64,000 nt of DNA from Blastobasis lacticolella (taxonomy: Eukaryota; Arthropoda; Insecta; Lepidoptera; Blastobasidae), in assembly GCA_905147135.1 (NCBI GenBank), contig LR990056.1, positions 17,618,001-17,682,000 of the forward strand, read 5' to 3'. The notes under the pieces are model-generated. The model was not told the DNA's origin and did no database searches. It was given only the letters and a program-made list of their open reading frames with translations. The position numbers were made by a program, and so were the translations under genes. Of this stretch, positions 20,097 through 30,660 are shown one piece after another (position 1 is the stretch's first letter; every line of letters starts with the position of its first letter).

Positions 20097-20345
20097 GTAA
20101 CTCTGTTGCCGACTATTCTCTCGCTGTTGCAAGCAAAATAGTTGAAATTCTTACTTTTGCGATCACGTATCTTCCATTTGACGGGTTCAGTCGCAAACAG
20201 AGCTCCATTGCAATAGCAACCGGAATTTGACATATCGATAACATTTATTCGTATGAAAATGCGATTACGTATCTTTCTTGCAATGAAAGTGGCAGCTCGA
20301 ATCCGCAACCAGTCCCGTTGCAATTGCAACAACTCAAAAGCTGTT
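20097..20345. repeat. Rep-N copy
   Basis: Starts GATTACGTAACTCTGTTGCC and contains TTGAAATTCTTACTTTTGCG and ACGGGTTCAGTCGCAAACAG, matching 47158-47240 in order. Probably a short inverted-repeat element. Confidence 0.5.
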
Positions 20346-20596
20346 TCAACATCGCCGAAAACATAAGTTTACCTACAAAAACCTTGTTTATCTTCGTTAA
20401 ATTTGTTGTTTGTGTTATTTGTTAAAATAGTTGTTAAATTTTTTGCATTGTTCCGTGTTAGTGAGATAAATCTTCATTTTTTCTACCTTGGAAATGTAAG
20501 TATCGGAATTGAATATTCTCTGTGTTTTGTATATATTTTCTGTGTTCTGTATATTCAGAATAGACTAGAACTTTTAAATGCTACTTAACAATTTCA

Positions 20597-21300
20597 GTAC
20601 AATAATGGCAGGCGCAATTCTTTGGCATTTTGCGGAGAAGCAACGTCGAAAGAAGGCCTTAGGCGTGCCATGAGGGACGCCAGCAACCCTTTCGCGCTGC
20701 CTGAGAGGAAGTTTGTGGCGCAGTTCCGCTTTACCAAAGAAGCCTTCCATGGGTTATGCCGCGAAATAGTGCCACTCATGCAAGCTCCTAAACGGAATAC
20801 AATGATTCGCCAAGAACTCAAGGTAAGTTCCTAGTCGTCTATAATTAAGGCCTTGCCACATACAAAGCTCGGCGCGAGCGCGGCGTGAGCGCGGTGCGAT
20901 ATTTGCTAGGCAACCATCGCGCGGCGCGATAGTTGCTAGGCAACCATCGCGCGGCGCGTTATTTGCTAGGCAACCATCGCGCCGCGCGATGGTTGCCTAG
21001 CAAATAACGCACCGCGCTCGCGCCGAGCTTTGTATGTGGCAAGGCCTTTATAAGTACCCAACTACATAGGTATAACTAGGTATAACACTGACACATATTA
21101 TGTACATTATATAAATATATTTTTTCATGTTTGTATAGGTTTTTGCAGCCTTGAGCTTCTTTGCGCGAGGTTCATACCAACGCAGCGTCGCGACTTCTTT
21201 CGTGCATAATATGTCGCAGCCACCTCTGTGTAATGCATTGGAAAAGTCCCGAACGTATTAAATTCCGGCTTAATACTGGCGAAGTATTTTCAGTTTCCTA
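20597..21300 (+). pseudogene. HARBI1-like PIF/Harbinger nuclease gene fragment, two exons
   Basis: Exon A (about 20597-20822) follows a 3' splice-like AATTTCAG and encodes RRAMRDASNPFALPERKFVA, then FRFTKEAFHGLCREIVP and RQELK. It ends at AAG|GTAAGT. Exon B starts at 21139 after TTGTATAG and continues in phase with VFAALSFFARGSYQRSVATS, then MSQPPLCNALE. This is the N-terminal order of HARBI1-like transposases (family knowledge: a (M)RDxSNPF(E)LP segment, a helix-turn-helix-like region, a GSYQRSVG segment and a LSQPSVS segment). A frame break near 21250 (about two bases missing relative to a Y-I-K-F reading) and absence of the DDE catalytic part make it a pseudogene or an isolated fragment. 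The intron (20823-21138) contains a MITE-3. Confidence 0.75.
20848..21047. mobile_element. MITE-3, compact GC-rich foldback (200 bp) inside the HARBI1-like intron
   Basis: Long terminal inverted repeats AGGCCTTGCCACATACAAAG + CTCGGCGCGAGCGCGG and their partner, flanked by TTA at 20845-20847 and 21048-21050. The centre has three ~30-bp repeats around TTGCTAGGCAACCATCGCGC. The TTA duplication and position next to a Harbinger nuclease fragment suggest PIF/Harbinger mobilisation (inference). Confidence 0.85.
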
Positions 21301-21456
21301 CACAGAGGGAAAGAAGGGAGCGGATTATGACCGAGTAAGTGTCTACGTATGTAGTATCTGTATTTTTACTATGAACTGCTAATTAATATTATAAATGTGG
21401 AAGTAACTCTTGTCTGTCTGTTACGCTTGCACGCTTCAACGCGGGCGGAAAGTTGA

Positions 21457-22177
21457 TCTATACTAATATTATAAAGAGGAAATGTTTGATTTTTTGTTTG
21501 TTTGTTTGTATTGAATAGGCTTCGAAACTACTGGACCGATTTAAAAAATTCTTTCACCGTTAAAAAGCTACACTATCCCCGGGTGACATAGGCTATACTC
21601 TATTTTCTAAAAAATTACGGATCATTAATAAAACTCCAATAATGTAAAAAAAATACCCAAAAAATTCTTTACATCGCGTGTGCTGCGGAAACTATTGATG
21701 ATAGAACAAAACAATGTACTACGAATTTGCAGAACACATTATTACCTATAAAAAGTGTCGCAACAGTATATGTCAAACTATTATAGTTATGTCACAATAA
21801 GTGTTCTTTCATTTTCAAAATTTATTTAAAATGCCGCCCCTAAAAAACGCTCTTTATTTGTACCTTGGTATTAATCCTTATCAAAATCAATTTATTTATA
21901 TTCACGACTGCTTCAGTACCTTTATATAACTTTTTGAATTATTCAATTCAGACATTCCATTCGAAAGATATCACGAGTTTAAAAATGTGAATATTAGAAA
22001 AAAGTCGCGTGTTCGCCGCTCAGTCCACTCGGCTATCTAGGCAGCACGGGGTACGGGAGTCAATGTCAAGAAATAAAGTGCCGCGCGGCTCACTCGCGCG
22101 GTCGGCTCCCTACGCAGCATCGCGTATAACCCGTGTACCCGTAGTGGTACCCGTGCGAAGCTGGGGCGGGCCGCTAG
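21457..22177 (+). mobile_element. Hel-1, Helitron-type non-autonomous element (721 bp)
   Basis: Begins TCTATACTAATATTATAAAG after an A and ends GGGGCGGGCCGCTAG before a T, the A|T insertion and TC...CTAG ends of Helitrons. A GC-rich stem-capable segment precedes the 3' end. No Rep/helicase frame, so non-autonomous. The preceding 21380-21456 (AATATTATAAATGTGGAAGT) looks like the 5' part of another such element, so this may be nested. Confidence 0.8.
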
Positions 22178-22735
22178 TATATTATAAATGAGAAAGGTCC
22201 CCACTCGCGAGAGTACAATCAACGCCAATGCAATTTGCAATATTACTAAAGTAAAAATGATGTTAATGTAAACCGTTATTAAGATTGATTACCCACAATT
22301 TAAAAACCTTCGCATAAATAAAAAGAGGGAGGGAACAAAAGATGATAAATAAATAAGAATGGAAGCACAGCATTGATATTCTACAAGCGTCTGTAGTCGT
22401 TAGCACCAGCTCGGGACGATAACTCGATCGTCGCATGCAATTTGATTGAGTTTAGCATATTTATTAGCCTTTACTCTATTCTAGACTATTGTGTCAGTGG
22501 GACGTTAAAAGATGGAGGACGTTAATAGATCTTTGCGAGACATTAATGCCCGCAGTGGCCGATAGATGGCGCTGTTATTATGATCAATGCATTTCTACAT
22601 CGCGGTAGCGAGTTTGCGTCGATAAAATTTATAGTCGATTATTTTTTCATATTAATTAGTAGGTGGTATGTGGAATGCCTCGTAATTCTTTACTCATCAA
22701 AAGTACATTGATGGAATTGAGCCTCCTCCACCTTA
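22178..22735. other. unassigned spacer
   Basis: Contains GATAGATGGCGCTGTTA at 22562-22578, a motif type also present in the direct repeats at 60491-61213. No gene seen. Confidence 0.3.
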
Positions 22736-22912
22736 GTGAAGAACGAAAAAGGGGTGTTATAAGTTTGACGTGTGTATCTGTGCCTTTGGGGCTCTATGTA
22801 TTGTATACTTGTGTGTATGTCTGTAGCATCGTAGCTCACGAACGGATGGAACGATTTCAATGCGGTTTTCTTCATTTGAAAGGCAGTTTATCGAGATGGT
22901 TCTAAGCTTTGT
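22736..22912 (+). repeat. Rep-P copy
   Basis: AAAAAGGGGTGTTATAAGTT, GTGTGTATCTGTG, ATCGTAGCTCACGAACGGAT and CGATTTCAATGCGGTTTTCT. Copies at 34400-34530 (plus) and 54096-54265 (minus). Likely part of a LINE 3' region or a SINE; class unresolved. Confidence 0.6.
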
Positions 22913-23374
22913 TTCATTAAAATCTGTATCTTAGTTTAGAAGATTTTTGAGTTTTCCGACACTCTTCTGCCGGTTAGGTTATATACTATGCCAGACATCA
23001 AACGACCCACTTTCACTCAGACCTTAATCAAAATTTCAAATAGAGAAAAAGCAAAATAGTAGATGGTTTAGTTGTTGCCAACCATGTCGCCAAAGGCCTA
23101 TTATAAATATGTAATGTTTTGGATTTACTTTCAGACTGAAGCGACGTCTGACAGAGTTTGTGAGAGCTACATTTTCAATTTAAAATAATACACAGTCCGC
23201 AGACGACATCAAAGGCTCTGTTTAGCGCAATAACCACAAAAATGTTTGCGTAGCTCTCGAAAATCTATTAACTCAAAATGTTAACCGACTTGACACAAAA
23301 GAGGTGGTGTTTGATTATAGGAATCATATTCTCATGCTGGCATTGGGGTTTTACTAAGTAACAGCGCTGCAGTG
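22913..23374. other. unassigned spacer
   Basis: Short Rep-C-like TTAACCGACTTGACACAAAA at 23280-23299. No gene seen. Confidence 0.3.
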
Positions 23375-23378
23375 TGGT

Positions 23379-24005
23379 CGGCGTTGTCGGACGCAGACCG
23401 GTTCCTCCTGGCGTTGTCGGACGCGGTCCGGCTCTGCCTAGTATTGTCGAATGCGATCCAGCGCTGTCATTCTAAAAAAAAAAATCTTGTCGTTTATGTC
23501 CCGGTTGTGCTCTCGCGCACGAGGGCCTGCCTTGACCATGATACAAGATTTGGCAGGTCAGGTAATTACAGTGGAGCGACTGCCATCTGACCTCCATGAC
23601 CCTGCTACCAGGGGAACCTGACCATGACATACATAACTCAGAAAACAGTCATTGGTACATCGCCGGAGCGGGTTCGAACCCGGGACCTCTGGCTTACGAG
23701 TCGAATACTCTAACCGCTCGGCCACCAACGATCCAGCGCTGTCATTATCTTAAATAAATATTTGTATACTGAACCTATTTATTGTTGACATGATAAGAAA
23801 AGAAGAAAATTATCGTACGCGGTCTTGTACTTCCTGGCCATGCCGGACGCGATTCAGCTCTGTCTATCTATCTATACGGTATCTATTGTCTAACGCAGTC
23901 CGACTCTCCCTGGAATTGTTCGACGCGGTCTGGCTCTGCTTGGAATATACGGATGCGGTACGACTTTGATGGGTATTGTCTGACACGGTCTGATCCTTTC
24001 AGCCT
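23379..24005. repeat. 30-bp minisatellite, split by a SINE-A
   Basis: Units with the form GGCGTTGTCGGACGCGGTCC + GGCTCTGCCT occur at 23381, 23411 and 23441, exactly 30 bp apart, and as degenerate copies from about 23831 to 24005. In the plus-strand frame they encode a 10-residue repeat of the type LSDAVRLCLV. The array is interrupted by the SINE-A at 23472-23729 and by about 70 bp of AT-rich sequence. Confidence 0.75.
23472..23729 (-). mobile_element. full-length SINE-A with a 17-bp target duplication
   Basis: Flanked by GATCCAGCGCTGTCATT at 23455-23471 and 23730-23746. On the minus strand it starts with the tRNA-like head (GTTGGTGGCCGAGCGGTTAG A-box; GGTCCCGGGTTCGAACCCGC B-box), then body segments GGTCAGGTTCCCCTGG, GGAGGTCAGATGGCAGTCGC and GAGCACAACCGGGACAT, ending in a homopolymer. 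The middle body is partly deleted. The duplication length fits LINE-driven insertion. Confidence 0.9.
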
Positions 24006-24109
24006 TAATATTCTTTGGTTGTTACATGGCTGAAACGCCTTCAAACGGACTCCTCCTGCTTGACAGAGCTATCATACACCACAAATAACACATCTAGAAA
24101 TACGGTCTG

Positions 24110-24425
24110 GGTTACATTATATACTTGAATCCGTATTAACAAATTATACTTGGCTAAGTGAAATGGCTTTATTATGGGTTCTGACAGTGCTCGTCTGATA
24201 AGTGTGCGCACAGATTGTTCAATTTCGTTCATTTTGACGGATAATAGTCGTGATCGGACACTTGACGATGTGAGACTGGCCGTAATCAGACTGTGGACTT
24301 TGTAGAAAACTATACGATTTAGGACTCGTCAGCCGGAATAATAGGATCGCCACTCGAGTATTGTCAAAACACTATATGTTCGCGCACGTTGAGACCTTAT
24401 AGAAACGTTTCTGAATACGAGGGCA
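24110..24425 (+). repeat. Rep-J copy, degenerate
   Basis: Contains TGACAGTGCTCGTCTGATAA, TTTCGTTCATTTTGACGGAT, ATCGCCACTCGAGTATTGTC and AACGTTTCTGAATACGAG in the order of the 52900-53110 copy. Confidence 0.6.
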
Positions 24426-26811
24426 GACTTCGAAAAGAAATTCAGGCTAAACAGCCAAACTGCGCACCAGAAGGCGCACTAAAAAACCTATCTCTAAAAT
24501 TCAAGTGTGGTCTCCATCCGCAGCGTCTTTAAAACCGGCGGCCTCAGTACAAAGGCCCGGTTTCCCAGTTTCCCCGCGTTCAAAAGCGCGATGAGTCCGC
24601 AGCGAGACTTCTTTCATAAACGTCTTCCTTTACAGAATGCAGCGACGTTTTCGGATGTTTACCGCCCTCTGGTGGGGGAGATTCAATTATGTTTCCATTA
24701 GGCGACGCTGTGGCTTCTGAAACGACGGGCGTGATTGTCTCTTTGCTCTTTATAAAGTCGGTGTAGTGCTGAACAGTTGTAAACTAGAGAGAGCGAAACT
24801 TTGATCATTAACGTGGTACGTTGTTCATACAAAGTTTATGTAACCGTTTAATTCCATTCTTTAATGGGTTTGACGTTTTCAATGTATGTTTGTGCAATCG
24901 GACATTAGCAAATGTATACAATAGAGCGTGAAATGGATTTCTTCATATTAATAATATATGTCGTAGATTAGGGCAGACTCTAGCAGGGGAGAGATCCATC
25001 AGAAGGTTTTCGGTATAGTTTCGTGAAAATAAAGATCAGCCGAACAGTTTTACAGTGTATTGAGATAATAAAGCGATATTACAATAAAAATAGCAAACAA
25101 TGAAAGCATAGGATGACTGTAGGATAGTTTTATGTAGCAGATAATGATGTGGGACTACCGAACCCGTGGGTTACTGGAAGACCCGCCACCACCCATGGCC
25201 ATCCCGCGAGGCCGAAACGCAAGGTGCGCCAGGGAATCTATTCACGTGCGCCCTTGTACAAATTAAAATTTGGTAGTCCCTTCTGTACTCACACTCTCCT
25301 TTATGGAATACGGCTATGTGATGTGAGGCAATAAATAAAGACTTCTTCTTTCTTCAATGGATGAGCAGCTTACACGTCTTGACTCGTCGATGGTCGAATG
25401 GGAAGTGTTCGTTGCGACCGCGCACCGAATATGACGTCTTCACAGTATTTCCAGCTATCCGCAAGGTGGCGCTTCTATTGACGTTGCGTTTCTTAGTCAA
25501 AATGATGACTAGGCTCATGACCCTCTACGACATATAAAACAAAGCAATGAAAAATAAATATAATAAAATCACAAAACAACGCTATCTAGCGGTGTATTGT
25601 GGTTTTTTCGATTTAACTGCTTTATTTTATATAATTAAGCTCTGTGTAGAAAGCACCATTTGACGCACCATTCAATACATTTACGAACAGAATAACCATA
25701 ATACAATTACTAAACACTCAAAGGAATGGAAAAATGGAATAATAAATTGAGTATGAGTGGGCTAGTTGCTGTTAAGCTCAAAGGAACAAATGTAATTTTC
25801 TTTTGTAAACCTTATTAGTGCCATCACAGAGAGCCATCATGTTCATATACTGGGGACCTAAGTAAAAATGTTTGTCTCTAGGTAATATTTGTAGTAACTT
25901 TTTATTCAAAGAGATTGGAAAGTTAGCTACCTTCATGATTTGTGGCAAATCTTCTTCTTCTTCTTTCTTCTTTCTTTTTTTTTGCTCTGTGTTTTATTGT
26001 ACTTGAGGCACATAACCTTAATAAGTACTTACGTGTTAGGGTAAGCTTGTATTCTGTTATTTTTATTTTGTGCAGATAATTAAAAAGTTATAGGTACTTT
26101 TTATATGGTCATATGCACCGAAGACAGCGAAGCTCCCACCTGTTGGAAAGCGGTAACTATCGACCACAGTATCATCTTCTAATCCAACATAATTTAGGCA
26201 AGACACGAATCACAAATTTATCTATGCATAATACCAACAATGTACACCCGGAATATATTAACCCAAAAAATGCTAGGCAGCATAAATAAAACATCTAAGA
26301 AGGTATCTAGATTTAAAAAAGATAGGTGTATTTTGATGTAAACTAAACCAAAGACATATATTGCCGAGCCCGATACGCTATAGGCTATTCCAATACAGGA
26401 ATTAATTTAGGGACATGCCCTTCCGAATTCCAGGTGAAATTAAAACGCTGTTGGTAATCCAATCAAAGCCCACATTTTCTCACAAACTAATTTCCTATTT
26501 CAGGCCACCTTTGGGCATTCCAAAACTTTTAATATCAAAAAACAAAACTGTTGATGTGGACTGTGATGTATAACATGACTCATAACAACTATATACACAC
26601 GTAATAAGTCCATTAGTAATTTAGTTTTCGAAATGTATAATTTAAATCCCATCCAACTAATACCTATTATAAAATATACTAAAGTTTGTGGGTGTTTGTG
26701 TGTTCGTTATCTTTTTACGCCTAAACAGATAAACAATTTGGATAAAAATTTGGTAGGTGGCTAGATTATTTTATTATCTGTATTATATCCCATTATATAT
26801 GGGCCTGCCAA
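24426..26811. other. unassigned region
   Basis: About 2.4 kb without a recognised gene. Positions 25145-25345 are GC-richer and end in CAATAAATAAAGACTTC, which could be a polyadenylated retroposon end. 25950-25985 is a CTT-rich tract. 26665-26770 (TATACTAAAGTTTGTGGGTG) resembles a Helitron 5' end. All open frames are short and lack motifs. Confidence 0.35.
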
Positions 26812-27160
26812 TAGGTCGGTAGCCTAATGGTTAAGGGGTCCGATTTGTACCTACTCCAAAGTACCGGGTTCGAATCCCAGTGCCACCGTGTACCAATGAC
26901 TCTTTTCTCAGTCGTGTACATTACTTGAACACTAACCGATGCTCTTGCGGTGAGGTAACATTAAATGAAACCTGCACATTCAGGCGACTGAATATGTAAC
27001 CATAATCCAATCTGGCCCAGTTTCCCTGCTAACAGGGTCACGTAGGTCGAACGGCAGTTGCTCCCCTGTAATTACCTGATCTGCCAAATCTTGGTCAAGG
27101 CGGACCCCTTATCCCCGTGCTAGAGCACAACCGGAACATTAACGCCAAGATGACCATTAA
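26812..27160 (+). mobile_element. full-length SINE-A
   Basis: Head GGTCGGTAGCCTAATGGTTA and AGTACCGGGTTCGAATCCCA, body through CCATAATCCAATCTGGCCCA, GGTCACGTAGGTCGAACG and GCTAGAGCACAACCGGAACA, tail GCCAAGATGACC. One of the most complete copies (about 340 bp). Confidence 0.85.
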
Positions 27161-27411
27161 TGGGCCCCCAAATGCATCCTGGAACACTGTAGAATTTCCT
27201 GAAATATTCTAGAACGGTATTGTAGAATTGCCATCCAAGTGTCTACTCTCCGTACACTTAAGATCATCTTCCTTCCTCCAATTTCTTGGCCCGACCGAGC
27301 GACCAGATGGGTGATTAGCATTTTAATTGGAGCGAAACGCCTACCCAGTATTATCAATAGTGCTATAGAGAAGATCGGTTCAGACGAACCCGAGACCAAA
27401 GATTCGAGTTT

Positions 27412-27480
27412 TTTTTTATGTTATACGGCAGACAAACAGACAAGCGGGCCACCTGATGGAAAGTGGTCACCACCACAAAT
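27412..27480 (-). mobile_element. LINE-1-type 3' tail
   Basis: Minus strand: CCATCAGGTGGCCCGCTTGT then CTGTTTGTCTGCCGTATAAC and an A-run. 5' truncated. Confidence 0.65.
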
Positions 27481-27526
27481 AATGGCGGTGGTATTTATGT
27501 TTTTTCATCAGATGCTATAGTGATGA

Positions 27527-27895
27527 TCAGTTCTGATGAAACCAAGACCGAAGATTCGAGAGCGGTCTCGAGTGGCAGCGTGCTTGCGAGACCGATAACC
27601 AAAAAGCAATGAACGCCGAGCCCGGGAACTTAACGAGTGACCGCATCGTTCTTAAGGGCAACTTTAGCACCGCCACGAGTTCGCCAGTCGTTAGGTGTGG
27701 GCTACACCTAATACCGTGAGCGAAGCGAGATTTACTAATGTCTTCTGCTGGGGACCGTGAGTCTGGTTGATTGGTCTCGGGAACTATGCCAAGCCAAGAA
27801 CTATAGTTTAGTAGAACTCTGGCACCATAAAGTCCACTGCCAAAGCCACGGTTCCTCAAAACCCTTACTCACCGGCAGAAACACAATACTATTTA
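27527..27895 (-). pseudogene. LINE-1-related degraded fragment
   Basis: Minus strand begins GGTGAGTAAGGGTTTTGAGG and GAACCGTGGCTTTGGCAGTG, a segment shared with 29613-29680 and 17515-17560. The remaining open frame (110 codons from 27859) has no recognisable motif. It also touches an AAGACCGAAGATTCGAG segment repeated on both sides of the tail at 27412-27480. Confidence 0.45.
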
Positions 27896-27959
27896 AAAGA
27901 GTATTGTTTAGCTGCGGTAAAATTAATTAATTAATTAATTCGCTTTTATACTACTATAA

Positions 27960-28279
27960 CTAGCTTTTAAATATCAGTTATTACATTCCGGATCCTACAT
28001 TATTTCGAGATAAACTATAGACTGTGCTATTCTGAGGTATAAGCTACATTACTGCCAAACATCATAAATATGGGTTCAGCAAATTTTGCGTGAAGTACTA
28101 ACAAACATTCATACAAAATTTTAATTTAACTCTAGCTTTAAATTCAATTAAATTTAGTTAGAAGCTATATTACTGTCAAATTTCATCAAAATCCATTTAG
28201 TAGTTTTTGCGTGAATCAATAACAAACATCCCAACTTCATCAATCCAAACAAACTTTCTAATTTATAATGGTAGTACGA
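27960..28279 (-). mobile_element. Hel-2, complete Helitron-type element (320 bp)
   Basis: Minus strand starts TCGTACTACCATTATAAATT after an A and ends AAAGCTAG before a T, giving the A|T insertion. Interior has GTTTGTTATTGATTCACGCA and AACTACTAAATGGATTTTGA, wording common to lepidopteran Helitrons (general knowledge). Non-coding. Confidence 0.75.
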
Positions 28280-28825
28280 TATCAGTAGAATTTAATCTGA
28301 TATTTTTTAATTTATCATCATAACATGAAAAACTGACACTTAGTAGAAAAGTCATAAAGTCTTTGAAAATGCCATACTTTATTCACATGCTCACAATAAC
28401 GTCTATCACAGATAATCTACTACCCGCAATCCACTAAAAGATTATTTATTTCGACACAAGTGATTGTGACTGAGACCGAACCCGAAACTTCCCCCAGGCA
28501 CCACACTAGCCCGCCCCGTGCGCCCCAACTGTAAATATTATGTAAACACCTTGCCTGAATCGCGTTTACTTCAAACGTCCTTTATAATATCGCTGGGACG
28601 TCTAAGCGACGTTTACTTGTATATTATGGTACCTGAAAAATAAATGTAACAGTTTCAGCTCTCGGCCTCGCAAATTCGGAAAATTCAGTTATACCATGAT
28701 CCCGCGGGGAGTGTATTGAATTTCAGACTAAGATAATTTCTTTTAACCTAAATATTTATTTTATTTTTGAATTAGTTTATTCATGAAATCAGCTACCCAT
28801 CAACTACATTAATTATGATATAGGT
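28280..28825. other. unassigned spacer
   Basis: No gene or repeat recognised. Confidence 0.35.
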
Positions 28826-29015
28826 GCCTGAATCTGCCGGTATCACGAAAGAGGGGCCTCGTGGGCGACCCAAGAAGCGATGGATTGACATCGCTGAGTC
28901 GAATGCGCCAACGGCTTACGACGAGAGGATGCCGAAGACCGGGCGAAGTGGAGAATTTGAGTAGGAAAGCGGACCCTGGCAGAGGCCGGGATAAGCGCTA
29001 GGACGATGATGATGA
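28826..29015 (+). mobile_element. RTE-1 3' end
   Basis: GTGCCTGAATCTGCCGGTAT, CCAAGAAGCGATGGATTGAC, AACGGCTTACGACGAGAGGA, CCGAAGACCGGGCGAAGTGG and AAGCGGACCCTGGCAGAGGC, ending in AGGACGATGATGATGATCA. It is the clearest complete RTE-1 tail in the window. Confidence 0.8.
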
Positions 29016-29599
29016 TCAACTACATTAATTCTACGTAAATTTATTAATAGCAGGTTAAGTACTTATCTAATGCAAACATTCAATCAGACTATTTAATTAA
29101 GATTATTTACTTATTCATTCTGACATGACAATATTATATAATTTTTGACGACCTGAGTGATGCAGTTGGTTAACTGTGTGGCCGGTCTGCTACGAAGAAT
29201 TCCTGGACCAGGGTAAGAGTAAGCAATCCCATTTTTTTATAAAAATGCGTTGCCTAGGTAAAAATCCTGGACCAACTATATGTATAGAGAACATTATTAT
29301 TATCTCGTTTATTGCACGATTTTTTAACAGATGAGGTAGGATATTACTATGGCAGGATCCCTTACTAGTTGTATCGCTACTAAAAACATGGCCAAGGAAT
29401 ATGCGCGACGAGACTGACTAATGACGTCAATCCGTCATTACGTCAATACCCATGTAAGAAAAGTACGGCCGGCATAGCGTGGTATCCAGTTCGAATGAGA
29501 ATCAATTATGATTGAATCAATTATGGTAGAATTTTATAGGGTTGTAAATAAAATCTGAACGCATTTTTATAGTAATGAAACCTAGTGGAAGAATTTTTG
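29016..29599. other. unassigned spacer with a tRNA-like head fragment
   Basis: Positions 29148-29175 (GACGACCTGAGTGATGCAGT) resemble a SINE head of the SINE-B type, but the B-box is degraded. No gene seen. Confidence 0.35.
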
Positions 29600-29812
29600 A
29601 AGTCCATTTTGCTGGTGAGTAAGGTCGCCAGCGCTCCATGGTGTAGAGATTTTGGGAACCGTGGCTTTGGTAGTGGTAGCGCATTTGTATTTTTACGTGC
29701 TATAGAAGTGAACAATGCATTGACCCTGTTACTGTTAATGTCTACGCAGCGGTGACAACGTCTATCAGGTGGCCCGCTTGCCTGTTTTCCTACTGTATGA
29801 CATAAAAAATAA
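29600..29812 (+). mobile_element. LINE-1-related 3' end
   Basis: GGTGAGTAAGGTCGCCAGCG, GGGAACCGTGGCTTTGG, ACAATGCATTGACCCTG, then ATCAGGTGGCCCGCTTGCCT and ATGACATAAAAAATAAC. Same organisation as the reversed copy at 17360-17590. Confidence 0.65.
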
Positions 29813-30097
29813 CTAGTGAATAAACATAAATACCTATCCTCTACCCTGTAGATGTACCTACAAGAAAATGCTCTCCACACCTTCACAGTCCATACATAAC
29901 CGCGTTCCTACAAGCTGGGCGTTAAACTCGCGATGCGCGACGTCATTTCTCAACCGCCGTCAGAATGACAGCACTACAGACGTCATTTGTCAGGCTGGTG
30001 TCGGCAGCGTAATTCGGAGATATAGTGTGCTAACATCGTGGCTGAGTACCGCATAATGCCATTCTATCAAAACGACCTTACCCCCCAGACTTAAGGA

Positions 30098-30385
30098 CTA
30101 AAATGCTGACGCACCCAAGACGTCCCGTCCAAATGGGACGACGTCACGCTGCAAAGAGCCAAGTTCTCGAATGTTTTTGCATAAATTGTTTTTTTGAATA
30201 AGCTTAGGAACTGCGGACGGCGTGTGCTCCGAAGGTTGTTTGTTCAGCTTTTTGCTTTTGTCTTCACAGTTTGCGGAGTTTGTTAGAAACGTGGCGTCGT
30301 AAAAACAAGCTATTGTTAAATACAAAATAAAAACCGCAAGATTCGTCTTGAAGGAAATGGGAGTAGTTGGTGAGAAATAAAACAC
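30098..30385 (-). CDS. hypothetical small secreted protein or exon (uncertain)
   Basis: A 95-codon minus-strand frame starts ATG with MFYFSPTTPISFKTNLAVFI and continues LYLTIACFYDATFLTNSAN, a positively flanked hydrophobic stretch (about residues 14-34) that looks like a signal peptide or a single membrane segment. The rest is hydrophilic (CEDKSKKLNKQPSEH...) with two cysteines. No family is recognised. It overlaps none of the repeats I identified, which is unusual here. No splice or polyadenylation evidence confirms it, and a frame of this length can occur by chance, so I treat it only as a candidate. Confidence 0.25.
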   Translation of the reverse strand: MFYFSPTTPISFKTNLAVFILYLTIACFYDATFLTNSANCEDKSKKLNKQPSEHTPSAVPKLIQKNNLCKNIRELGSLQRDVVPFGRDVLGASAF

Positions 30386-30424
30386 CTGAAGTCACTGTCA
30401 CCTTAACACACTATCGCATTTTGG

Positions 30425-30660
30425 ACATACATACATAAAGACCATACCTGTGCCCCACAGGTGGGGTAGGCACAGACTATGGACCGCCACTTTGCTCTGT
30501 CCTGACACAACTCCCTAGCCTCACATATATCCACAACTCTTTTCATACATCTCCTTTTATTCTTGCCACTTCGGTCCGCAGCTTTTTTGATAACATTATT
30601 GTTCTGATTACTGAATGCCACTACATCATATTTCATGCCACAGCCTTCACGGCGTTGTGG
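30425..30660 (-). repeat. dispersed repeat fragment
   Basis: Contains CCCACAGGTGGGGTAGGCAC and GACTATGGACCGCCACTTTG. The wording (GTAGGCAGAGACTATGGACCGCCA) is frequent in lepidopteran genomes (general knowledge); a related fragment is at 2004-2050. Orientation is a guess. Confidence 0.4.
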
